From Candidatus Omnitrophota bacterium (lineage in GTDB: Bacteria; Omnitrophota; Gorgyraeia; Zapsychrales; Zapsychraceae), in contig JAJDCB010000011.1 in the NCBI GenBank assembly GCA_029261065.1, forward strand, positions 1-47,167: 47,167 nucleotides of DNA, written 5' to 3'. The position numbers and the translations under genes were made by a program. The notes beneath the pieces were generated by a model. It was not told the DNA's origin, did not search any database, and worked only from the letters and a program-made list of their open reading frames with translations. Below, in pieces: positions 15,001 through 27,000 of the stretch. Each line of letters begins with the position of its first letter. Within the stretch, counting starts at the first letter, position 1.

Positions 15001-18000
15001 TTTGGTGGGTATAACCATTTCTAGAAAAGAGCGTGCTTTACACAAAGGTCACTTATCCCAAACAGAGAATCGTTTGGATAGTACTTTAAGAAATCTGGTT
15101 GTTACACTTACAGAAGAGCAGTTGATACAACTAGGCGCTTGGATAGAATTTCATTTGATTCCTTTAGTGGTCCAAGCCGAAATTATAAGCTTAGAGGAAA
15201 ACGCTTTAGATAGCGAAATAGAAAAAATTGATGCTTTACGTGATACATTTTTTAGAAATAGAGACAGAAGACAGTTTTTAGCGCGAGGAGGGCAAGTAGT
15301 TCATCGAACCTGGAGAGCTGTTTATCAGAAAACTCAAAACAGTTATGAAAAAATTGGCGTTAATTTTCAGTTTGATCATGAGACGTTGTTGGCGGCCTAC
15401 GTGGGGCAAGCGCGAGAGTCAAAAAATCAGACGGTGACTTCTCATAATCAGGAGAATACGAATGGTAATGGAGCAAGACGATTTCTAAATAATTTAAGTG
15501 ATGTCATTGATCCGTTCAAGAAAGAGTTGAAAGAAGAAAATTTGAGAGTCTATCTAAGTCTTTTAAGAGCGGAATTAGAGTACATCTTAAACATTACCCA
15601 TGCTTCTTATAGACAGCAGGTTTCAACATTTAATATAAGAAAGTTGATTAGACAACACTCTTTAGAAAGTCATCCTATTAGTCGAGAACTGTTGGGTGCT
15701 TTTATACGAAATCCAAGGCGTGTACCTGCCGCAGAGTCCATCGTTGGTATTGAGGCTATAGTTCAGTCAGTGACGGATCTTCTTAAGGCAAGAGAGGGGA
15801 GAAGGGGTAAATATTCTACGCAATCAAATTACGATATTGATTATATCAATTTGTTATTTCTAGAAACCACTTTTTTAATAGAAGTAGGTCAGTACCATCA
15901 AAGACATTTTATCGCGGCTTCAAATAGAGCGCTTTCAATAGACTCTATGAGAGGGTTTACAGCAGGTGGCCATAAGCTTGAACTTGATCAAGAGAAGAAA
16001 AGAAGTATCCCTGCCCCATATAGCATTGAAGATCTAAAGTTTTATCAAACATTTTTTAGAGCCCTTACGAAGAAGCGTTATTATTCTCTAGATTTATTGG
16101 TCCAGATTTCGGGGTTAGAGAAAAGGCAAATCCGAAGCTTGATTAAAGGACATTATTATAATTTTAAAATCGTTACCTTAAATGCTTTTCAATCGACAGT
16201 TGATCATGTTCTTCGTGATCCTAACAGATGGAAAAACCAGAAAAGTAGTGAACGACTTCAAGAACGTAACCAACAAAAGCCTGTTGGTAATCGAAAATCG
16301 TATACACCGGAAACTTATTTTGAATTAACGGATTTAACATCGTATGAAAAGCTTCGTCGGTTACGAGAATACCAAGAAATAAAACGTCCCGGTGCCGCTA
16401 AGTATTTAGGTATAACTCCAAACTCATTATATAGGATAGAAGAAGGTCATATTCCTCAGAAAACATCTGTTAAATATGTTTGGGATCCAGCTTTCTGGAA
16501 AAATGCGGCTAGTTTATTAGATGTCGATCCATTTGTATTACTTTCAAATAATTTAGAACGGACTCAAGCGATGAAGCAAGGTTCGTCTGGGCAAAATATT
16601 GACCTTCTTATGTTAGCCCAAGGTTTTAGTTTAGATGATCTAGAAATTATTTTAGGTATTACCCGATCTAACGCGTTGATATGGATTAACGACAATGTAA
16701 TGCCTCAATTGAAGTATCGCGATAATCTTGTCAAATTGCTCAAATCATCTCGAATGGAAATATTTAAAAGCGAGAAGTCATTAAAGAGAACGGGGCGTCC
16801 TAGAAAACAATCGAGTCCTCTTTTAAAGAGTCGTGGTAACGTTGGTACAAGCGTCCTACTTAGACAAACGCTATTGAACGAAGAAGCAACAGTCTCTTCT
16901 TCTTTAAGAAGAACAGAAGCTGATAATTCAGAGATACCTTTTGAATCGTTTGCTGATGTATTTGATTTTGAAAAACAAGACTATGACACACAGCTAGAAT
17001 CTGGTCCTCAATATAACGTACCTGATATTGAGCAGATGCGTGATGAGTTAGATCAAGACTTACCAAGAGGTTGGAGGCAGTTAAATGGTATTATCCATAG
17101 TTCTGATTTTACTGTCCAGGGAGAAAATTGGGGAATTGTTGCGGAACTTTTGGAGCATCCTCAAGAAAGAATCAGAAAGAAAATTTGGCAAAAACTTTGG
17201 ACATTTTTTAGAGAAATGCATTTGGCGAAAGACAATAAAGCCGGACGCGTTAGATATGCTCGAATGTATTTTCAGCATCTAGAATACAAGCTAGAGGATG
17301 GGAAACTTCAAACGCCATTGTTTGGTGCGTTGAAAAGGCTGCTTTATTCAAAGAAGAGTAGCGATAGAGCAATGTTGTGGAGCCTTCTAAGACTTGCCTT
17401 TTATGCTCGAGAAGCAGATGGTTTAGCATATGACAAATTAAGCAATGAGATATGGCAAAGAGTATTTAGAGAACCTGATCCAAGTAAATACGGCAGGGAT
17501 GTTTATGAATTTATGGTTGAATCTTTAAGAGGCAGCGATGGCGCGTTTGTTCCAAGGGCTAAATCGCAAATATATATATATGCAAATCTCTGGAATAATG
17601 ATGAAAGGTATAACATTCCAGTTCATACCCTTATAGCAGGGTTGGAAGATCCAGATTATAATGTTCAATCACAATCAGCGTATATACTTGATGCCCTAAA
17701 TTTAGAAAAGATTATTCCCGTAAGTCCTAACTTAAAAGAAATTTTAGATCGTACGGACGATTTAACGACACGATATAGAGTAGGAATATTGCTTGAGAAA
17801 ACACTTCAAAGACATCAACCATTGTTTAGAGATGCAACCTTAACCGAGGTAAGGATTAAACGAATTCATACACGTGATTTATCCTTAGTACAAGGTTTGG
17901 TTTGGGATCTGCAAAGTATACGTCCATTAGATCTAACGGATCGCAATTTCTTAAGAACAAGTCGTACGTATTTGATGCCGGCCATAAGACATCAAGGTGT

Positions 18001-21000
18001 AACATATGAAACATTACATGGACGATCAATGGGATCTTTAGCGAGTAGAGAAGACTTTGAGCATCAAAGAGCAATTTCTTATGCAGCAAAGGGAGCAGGG
18101 CTATCCAAAAACCCACGTTGGCGATCTGATAAAAGAAGTAAGTTGACATTAAGACTTTTTGGCGGGGAACTTGATGAGGTCGCAATACATAATGGTTATA
18201 TTGGAAAAGTTTTAAGAGATATAGTTGTGACAGCACGAGAAGCCAAGGATCCTTTAACATTATTACTGGATAAAGGGTGGGAACCGTTTTTAGTTCCTCT
18301 TATGGATGTTCAGTATGTCAAAGGAGTTCTCCTTAATAAAACTAAAGATCAGCTTTTATCTGTTGATGCGCATACGATGTTTAAGAAGTTTGGAGTCTCA
18401 CAAGATTTAGAGGAACAACAGGTCGTTTCGTTTTATGCGATCGTAGGAGGAGTTAACACAAGATTGGAGGGAGAAGGATTAATAGACCGGAGCCTTTTGG
18501 AGCTTCATGCAACGTTAGCCTCTTATGGTATATTTCAGGTTGCCAGTCATTATCCAATTATTTTAGTTAAGGCTGTTAAAAGATTAGCATTCCAAATAGG
18601 ATCCATGCATCACTACTATAATGGAACTTTTACATCCAGAATTATAAGGCGTAATGCTATTAGTGCCGTACAAGCAGTTAATGTCACGGAAAGTGCCAAT
18701 ATCGTGGACAATGAAACGTTTGCTGCTGGCGCGACAGATACTCGCAAAGAACAACGCCGAAGACTTCAATTGCAAGGTATCGATTTAAGATTAGGCGTAG
18801 ACATTATTAGAATTTTGGCTGAACGGGTAGCAGGTCTTGATCCAATAGATTACAAGGAACACTTTGATTTAGGCATTAGTGTATTTTTTGATTTATTAGA
18901 AATACAACGAGATTGGATTATAGGATCTCGTCCAGATTTAGCCATTGATATAGAAAACGTAAAAGCCCTAAATCGAAAAGCCCGGAAGATACAGAGTCAA
19001 ATTCTTAAAGAACAATATACGTCCTCTCCTATGCACACGCTAACAAAGCAAAAAGTTTTCTTGATAGGGGATATGCATCAATTTAAAGATGATCAAATAG
19101 AGAGCTATTATCGTAGTGTCGCTGCAGAAATTTTACAGGATGAATTTCCTTATCAAATAAGTGATGCACAGGTTCAGGTCATTACAACACAACAAATGCA
19201 ACGTAAGTTTTTAGCAGAAATAGATGATATGAATTTTGAAACGGCAGGCAGTCCTCTAAGACCAGTGTCTTCCCTAGCCCCCGAAAGTTCTCAGATTAGA
19301 CAGGTGAATCAAATAGAAGAGGAGCGTAAGCATTCTTCCAGTCCAACTAATGCCAATAGAGAAAACCGTCTGGGTGCTCTATTATTTAGACTCCTCGGTC
19401 ATCCTCTCCATCAACCACATACGGATCATGGTAAGGTAGCCGATGCCCTTGCGTTGCGCAATAATTTTAAGGCGTTGAATTTGATCCTCTTCGAGACGCA
19501 TGGAGATGAGGCGTTTTTTGGGCTTAGGGAATTTGACGTTTTTGACTTCTTTAAGAGCTTCATCGTACTCGACAAGCGAGTGAGTCTCCCAGAAGCGAGC
19601 CTCTTCCATCTCAGTACGGAACTTAGGAATGTGTTTACTTTTCTTTTGCATAGTCTATCTCCTCCAGTATCTTTGCTCATCCCAATAAAAATGAGTGAAT
19701 CTCAAAGGATGACTCCTTCCTTGAAAGTATATATGTATATACAAAAGATGTCAAGAAGGGCTGTGATGTTTGGTAAGATTTTGACAGCTTTTAGGGTTAA
19801 AAAGATTGATTTGACGAAAATGAAGAGGGCAGGAGAAAAGCGGGGATATTTCACTTTCTTAAAACGTGACTATATCGCAGATTTAAAAATTGGTCAAGAA
19901 GATGTTATAGGAAGGAAAACAGCAGGCAGTCCACTAAAACCAGTTGTATCTCTAAAAGAGCACTTCCGATACTACTACGATTTTATTCAACAGTATTCCA
20001 AGCCAAGAAAGCAAACCAATAGATCTCCATTTGATTTTATGATCACAACAGATCCTTATTACGCTGCTGAAGATCATATTGCAAACAGAGGTGGTTTATT
20101 AATTGCAAGTGGGTGGGGTGGACAAACGGAAAGTGTGGCTACTGTTATGAAAGCGGAGCAGCTCTTAGAGTTAGATGATAATCCATGGATCCCATTGGTT
20201 CGCATGCCTATAAACGGAGCTCTAACATTATTGTCTTCCAATCGGATTGAATTTATATCGCGTTATGCGGGTGTTCCTGTTGATGCCTATACCGTTGATC
20301 GGTTACAACAAAGCAGTATGGAAACGATTAATGATTATTTTGTCAGAGAACAAATGTTTAACGATAAGTTCTTTCAAGATGTATGGTTGATGATCGAAGA
20401 GGCGTTCTCCAAAGAAGCTTATCCTAAAGCTCAACAGATGTGGCAATCAACGCGAAGGAATGGACGAGGGTTTATTTTGAGTTATTTACGAAGTTATTTA
20501 GAGCCTATGATTAAAGCAGAGGAGTTTTCTAAATCATCTTGGTTATCATCTGAAGAGAACTATCAACATATGCGCTCCCTATGGCTTGAGAAAAAGGTAT
20601 TTGCTCAATACGGAAACTGGGAATTAGAAGATCCAAAACGTTTAGACCAATTTAAGTCAAAAGCCTCAGTGGTCTTTACATCTAATGTCATGTCACACGT
20701 TATTTCAAATAGAGAAAAGTTGATAGAAAATATATGGTTCTTTAGCAATGAAAATACTTTAGTCGTTGATATGGGCATTGGCATTCAACTCTATCGTGCA
20801 GCTGATAGCATTCCAGCTTTATTAGACGAAATAAACATGATACGAGAAAACAATACAGTACCTGCTCAACAAACCCAGTCTGCTAGTCCGCTTGATTATA
20901 GTTTAAGAGAACAATACATTAATCAACCAAATTTTTCGGGAGAGGTATTTATTCTGACGCCTGAAAACATTAATTTTGTAACAGACAATTCTCCAACATA

Positions 21001-24000
21001 TCGCACGATGAATCTACCGTGGCATTTAAAGCATTTTGCTGAAGCAGACCGAAGAGCGAAGCTAGTTGATGAAGTTGCTGATAGACAAAAGTTTTCAAAC
21101 ATTCTACCAATAGCAATGGTGCAAGACATGCCAATTAAATTTATTGGACAAAACTATTTTATTCCAATCGAATTACTTCAATTCAAAAAGACTATCCAAA
21201 AAATTATTAACAATGCTCATGCCATTGATCCAAACGCCATTTGGCGAACAGCTTATTTGACACTACACATATCGAAGGTACTCGCAGGAGCAACACAAAG
21301 AACCGCGGGTGCTCATGTGGATGGTATTCAAGGGCCAAGATATCCGATCAAGTTTCCTTCAGAATATGCATTTTTTGTGACAAATGTCTTAGGATCTAGA
21401 TTCTATATTCAGCCGTTATACTTAGAGCATTTAAATCCAAACAAAGATAATATTCAGCATGCGGTTGCCGCCGCTATTAATGAACACTCCGAGGTGCAAA
21501 TATTAGCACCTTATGGCATTTATTTAGTGGATGGTTTTATGCCACATGAACCAAGTCAGGCCGTCATAGATGTTACTCGCATATTTTTCCGCATAGAATA
21601 TTCATACAAAACTTATGACCGTCTCGGAAACACGATCAATCCACTTCTTAGGTTGAATTTAGACTATCAGAAACGTACACGTTTTGACGGTTCACAAGGC
21701 ATTGAAAGTAAGGACGTTTTAAGATCAATTCAAAAGGGTAGCAGTTCTCCATTTAAACAAGAGAATAAAAATGATCAGCTACTCAAAAGATTAACAGACA
21801 ACGCTCTTACGGGGGGTGCGATTGGTTTAATCATGTTAAGTTATTCCGTTTTAGAAATATATCGTTTAATTAAATTCTCGCAAAGTCAGCTTTGGAGGCT
21901 AAGACATATTTTTAATCGTTTCAAAGGTCTAGGCAAAGAATCCTTAGTCGATATTACAGGAGAAGGATTGTCAACACTTTATGATAAAGGAACAGATAAG
22001 GTTGGCGCCATTTTAGATAAATCTACCAGTTTAGTAGCCTTAATTCGAAATAAAAGGTTTACATTTACACAGTTCATTGAGCTGACAAAGACTCTAGAAA
22101 AAATTTCCGCTCAGAATTTAAATGACCAACACATTAACATTCTACGCCGTGGAATCAAAAAATTAGCCAAGAGGAAACGAACAGATGAAGAAGATCTAGC
22201 ATTTTTAATTGCCGTTAACAAACTTTCGCAAAATCAAAGCGTACAATTAGATGACATCATTGAAGACATTATTAAAACGATTGAAGAAATAAATCTCGGA
22301 TTAGTCAACAGGCTAAAAGGACCGATCAAAAAACTTATCGAATTTGCACTCTCAAGAGAAATCAAAAAGTTTAAAAATGATCGAGATCATACGGGGCCGG
22401 GTAATAGTGGCGCTTCGCCTTTAGTTCAAACAAACAAGATAAGAAAACTTTATTTAGTCGAACATCTACACGCCCATATGTCGCTTGAATCTAAAAATTT
22501 TGTTACGTCTTTAATAGAGGGTTTTTCAGTTCAAATGGCCAAAGACCAAGATGTTTTGGAAAAGGTAAAAGGAATTTTAGTTATAGGACAAAATCGATTA
22601 GAAGAATTTAGGCGTGAGATGGATTTCGTTAGATCGCTTAAGGAGATTGATACCATGGCATGGGAAATGAGTCAAGAAGAGGCGGAACGTTTTATAGGAA
22701 CTTACGATGAGATATACAGCAATGCCTTGGGTTACACTAGAAAAACTGGTGTTTCAAAACGAATAATGAAAGATCTTGTTTTATCAGCTGTTGAACCTGA
22801 TAGATTTTTATATCTAGAAAAGGATCCTGCTGTTAAAGGGCTTACATTTGAAGGCGTAGACAGCTTTGAACTAAGATACGCAACTGATGTCGTATTAAAA
22901 AGGTTAGATGCTCTTGATTATCAATTTAAAATGTTTATCGGAGAAGAAAAGACAAGATTGTTTAAAGCAGAATTAAAGGTGTTGTTTGATGCTCATTATA
23001 TATTTCAAGACTTTGAAATCGGTCTTTTAGCCAATAAAATTGGACATCCACAAGCTGAGAAAATATTAAAAGCAGCTTCGCAGACTAAGGAAAGGTTTTT
23101 AAATTTATCTAAGCACCGAGGTGATCTCATGGCGGATCGTTTACTCGCTTTGGAAGGAAGTGTGCTTTTATTTGCAGGTGCGGATCACATTTCAGAAATA
23201 GAATCAAGGATCGGACACGCCGTTGAGATTGAGGTTATCCCACATTCAACTTTTGTAGCATCATCCCCATTAAATCTTGGAGTATTAGACAACCAAACTA
23301 TATTTAATCTGGGTGCAGCTTTAATAAGGGAAGCTGTTAGAAGTCGAGAAGAGATTATAAATACAATCTTTACAAATGGAAATCCAAGAACACCAAAGGA
23401 AGTTACTGAAAGAATTATAGACTTCCAAGATTCATTAAATCTTAGCGGTTGGGAGTATGGTTCATTTAAGCAGGATGATCAACCAGAGGCCCGCAATGTG
23501 ATCACCGAACTATACCGTCGTGCAGGTCATATGGGGGATGGATACACTATATCTCACGATCGAACTATGGTAATTAGTACGGTTTCTCAAGATAACCTTA
23601 ATGCTGTATTAAATTATCTGGTCGTAAGTTTACTTAATCGTTTCGCTCCGTCAATTGAAAGAGGTGAGTATGATGAGATTAGGGAAAAGCTAAAAATTGT
23701 CCTTGATGCTTATTTGATGGAAGTGACATCTCTTTTGACTCCAAGAATTTGGAATAATCCACAAGCGAATCTAGAAGGGGTTCAAAAATTAATAGATGAT
23801 ATACACAATCCAGATTTAGGTTCAAGCGGTTGGTTGTTTGTTGAACGTGCATCAACATTATTATTTTTACTAAGCTCAGCGTTTACCGATAAGTTCGAAA
23901 TTTATAAATCGTTAAACGACAATATGCGATTATTAAATCCAACAGAGAGAATTGATTTTGTCACAATCAATGTCGTAGGTACCGCAAGTCATCTGCTTTT

Positions 24001-27000
24001 CCAAAAGAGAGGAGTTATTCTTGATTTTGCTAATACGGAAGAGAATTTTATTCGAATAGAAAACTATTCAGATTACCCCATTTTGATTAAAAATTTGATC
24101 ATCTTGTTAGAAGAACTAGAAAAGATAAATGATTTTGGTGCGAGTCTCAGTCTAAAGCATCAATTGCAAAAGCAAAGAATTGCGGAAGCTTTCCTTTACA
24201 TTTTTGCCGCTGACCGAGAGCTGTTCCTATATGATATCGGAGCAAGATTTCTAAAACCAATATTTGAAAAGGCCAATCAGGAAGAAGATATCCCAATAAT
24301 AGATCGTTATTTTGCCCTTAAGAAAAAATTAATTAAAGGATTAAGAGATGACATAGCCAAACTCGATCCAGCCAACCTACATTACTCTTTAATGCGCGAA
24401 CAATATTTCTTCCCGCTACGTACACTTAGAACAATGTTTATGACGGCTATTGAATATGATGCCAACGATGGGTCAACTGTAGATGATGCTAAAAAACCTT
24501 TATTGCTAGACAAACTGAAAAACCTTTCTTTTGAAAGAGTTATGTTTGTTGATCCACATGAACAGAATTTTACAATAAACAACCATCAAAAGAAGCTCTG
24601 GTTTACCGTTGCCGAACAAGTAGACCAACAACAATATCCAAAACTAGATCCAAAAAATCGAGATCGCAATAGAGTTGCTAAAACAGAACCTGAAAGCCAA
24701 ATCCAAGTTCTTAAAGAAGGCATTAACGATCCAGCCCTTTATTCAGAAATTATCAAAGAGCTTTTTAAAGAAGATCGAGATCAAGCTGAAATGTCAGCTT
24801 CACCTTTTAACTATAGAAGAATAGAAGATCAAACGCTATTTAACATGGGTGCACAGGTTATAAGAGGTGCCATTAGAGGGAGAGAGCAGATTTTAGATAG
24901 AATCCTTGGAAATGGAGAATTAAAGGATGGTGGTGATTTTATTCGAAGTCTCTATGCTTTTGAAAATTCTTTAAATTTTGGAGGTTGGGAGATTGGACAC
25001 TTTAAACAAGAGGCCTATCCAGAGGCTCGCCTTATTTTGATGGAATTATTCCATCGTGCAAATAATAGGGGTAAAGGATATACCATATCTCTTGATCCAG
25101 AAGGGGTTATTGCAAGTTCAGTTCCTCAGGATAATCTTCGTGCTGTTCTAAAGTATATGACTAATAAAATTTATGATCGTTTTCGGTCATCGAATGAAAG
25201 AAGTGAGCATGCTCAGATTAGAGAAAAGCTAAAAGTTGTTCTTGATGCTTATTTGATGGAAGTGACATCTCTATTGACGACAAGGATCTGGCAAAATCCA
25301 CAAGAAAATTTAGAAGTCATTCAAGAATTAATAGATGATATACACAATCCAGATCTAGGATCAAGCGGTTGGTTGTTTGTCGAGAGAAGTTCAACGCTGT
25401 TAGTCCTCATAAGTTCAGCTTTTACAGAAAATTTTGATGTTTATAAGATGTTAAACAAAAACATCCGCTTACTTAGCCCAACACAGCAAATTGACTTTGC
25501 CTTGGCTAATGTTGTATCCATAGTAAGTCATTTGCTTTTCCAAAAAATTGGTCTTCTTGATACGGATGAGAGTGATGAGCAGTATATTCGAACAAGAAAT
25601 TATTATGATTATCCAGTTTTGATCGATAATTTAATTCTCTTGTTGGAACAATTGGAACATTTAAATGATTTAGGGGCATCTATCAGCTCCTATCAACAAT
25701 TACAAAAACATAGAATGGCAGAAGTCTTTCTATATACTTTTGCAGCTGATCGAGAGCTATTTTTATATGAGAGTGGGGCACCATTATTAGAAAATTTATT
25801 TAAAAAGGCTGATCAAGAAGAACACGTCAAAGCCATAAAGCAATACTATACTCTTAAGAATAAATTGATCAAAGGTTTAAGGGAAGACATGCTTAAACTT
25901 AATCCAGAAAATTTACATTACTCCCTTATGCGTGAACAATATTTCTTCCCATTAAGAACATTACGAACAATGTTTATGACTGCGGTTGAGCACGATCACT
26001 ACGATATGACAAATTTAGATGACGTTAAAAATTCTTTGTTTCTAAGTAAGTTAAAGGCCTTAACATTTGAAAGAGTCATGTTTGTTGATTTGAATGAACA
26101 GAATTTTGATATAAATAATCAACAAAAAAAGCTTTGGTTTACCGTCGCCGAACAAGTGGATAAACAAAAATACCCAGGTCTAGACTCCGACGCTCAATAC
26201 TATTACAGAAAAACACAACCAATATCTGGAGGCCGATCTCAAGTTCTCAAACAAGGCGTTAACGATCCAGCGCTTTATTCGGAAATTATCACAGAACTTT
26301 TCAAAGAAGAGAAGGTAGCATCAACATCATCTTCACTTTCTTCTATGGATGCAGATGATAGCCGGATTAATACACTTAGTCAAAAAATGTACCAAGTATT
26401 ACCTCATTTACCAAAGGTCGATGTGGGGAAAATAATTGATCATATCTTAAATAGACCTGTTCCGGTTAAAGGGCGTAAACCGGATACTGACAAATTTGTG
26501 TATCATCATCATATGCTTTCGATTTGGGCTTCACAATCAGCGATGGATTCTCCAGAACAAACTGTTGAATTAATCGCAAAAGAGTTTCAGCGTGAAGGAA
26601 ATGAAGAAATTAGCCGGTTTTTAAGACGAAAACCAGTATCAATGGCTGCATCTAAGGATGAGCTAAGAGAGTATGAACCTTTAAATAAGTTAATTCATCT
26701 ATTCTTCCCATTTTTAAAGGGCCAAGAACATCTGTTGTTTGATTCGGAAAGGGTGTTTCCATTTTCTTGGGAGGAGCTTCAAAGTGAGCGAATCCTTTAT
26801 TCATTAGGCCATGTCGATACCCGCATCAAAATCATTTTACAAGATATTAGTGCTGCTCGCTTGGTGGCTAAAGAAGACGTTCCTGCATTAGCCGAAAGGG
26901 CGCATCGAATTCTCACGTACTTACTTAAATCTAACGATTATTCGATGATTAGATATGTCAATAATATGTTAGTCGTATATCTTCAGGATCGTGTTATCCA

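Noticed and set aside
17856-18260. 134-aa minus-strand ORF
   Set aside because: No family resemblance or promoter/SD combination recognised; opposite strand is coherent giant-frame coding.
19426-19680. 84-aa minus-strand ORF MSKDTGGDRLCKRKVNTFLSS...
   Set aside because: Alternative frame overlapping the recognisable CopG antitoxin; the family match and SD spacing support 19382-19651 instead.
19652-19960. A BrnT-like toxin gene upstream of the antitoxin
   Set aside because: The promoter and operator sit immediately upstream of the antitoxin and no plausible toxin ORF is listed or readable on the minus strand here.
19990-21700. Possible 2OG-Fe(II)-oxygenase-like or cupin-like module (AHVDG...MPHEPSQAVIDVTRIFFRIEYSY)
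   Set aside because: An HxD...H...R pattern is suggestive, but I cannot support the family assignment from sequence reading alone; left uncalled.
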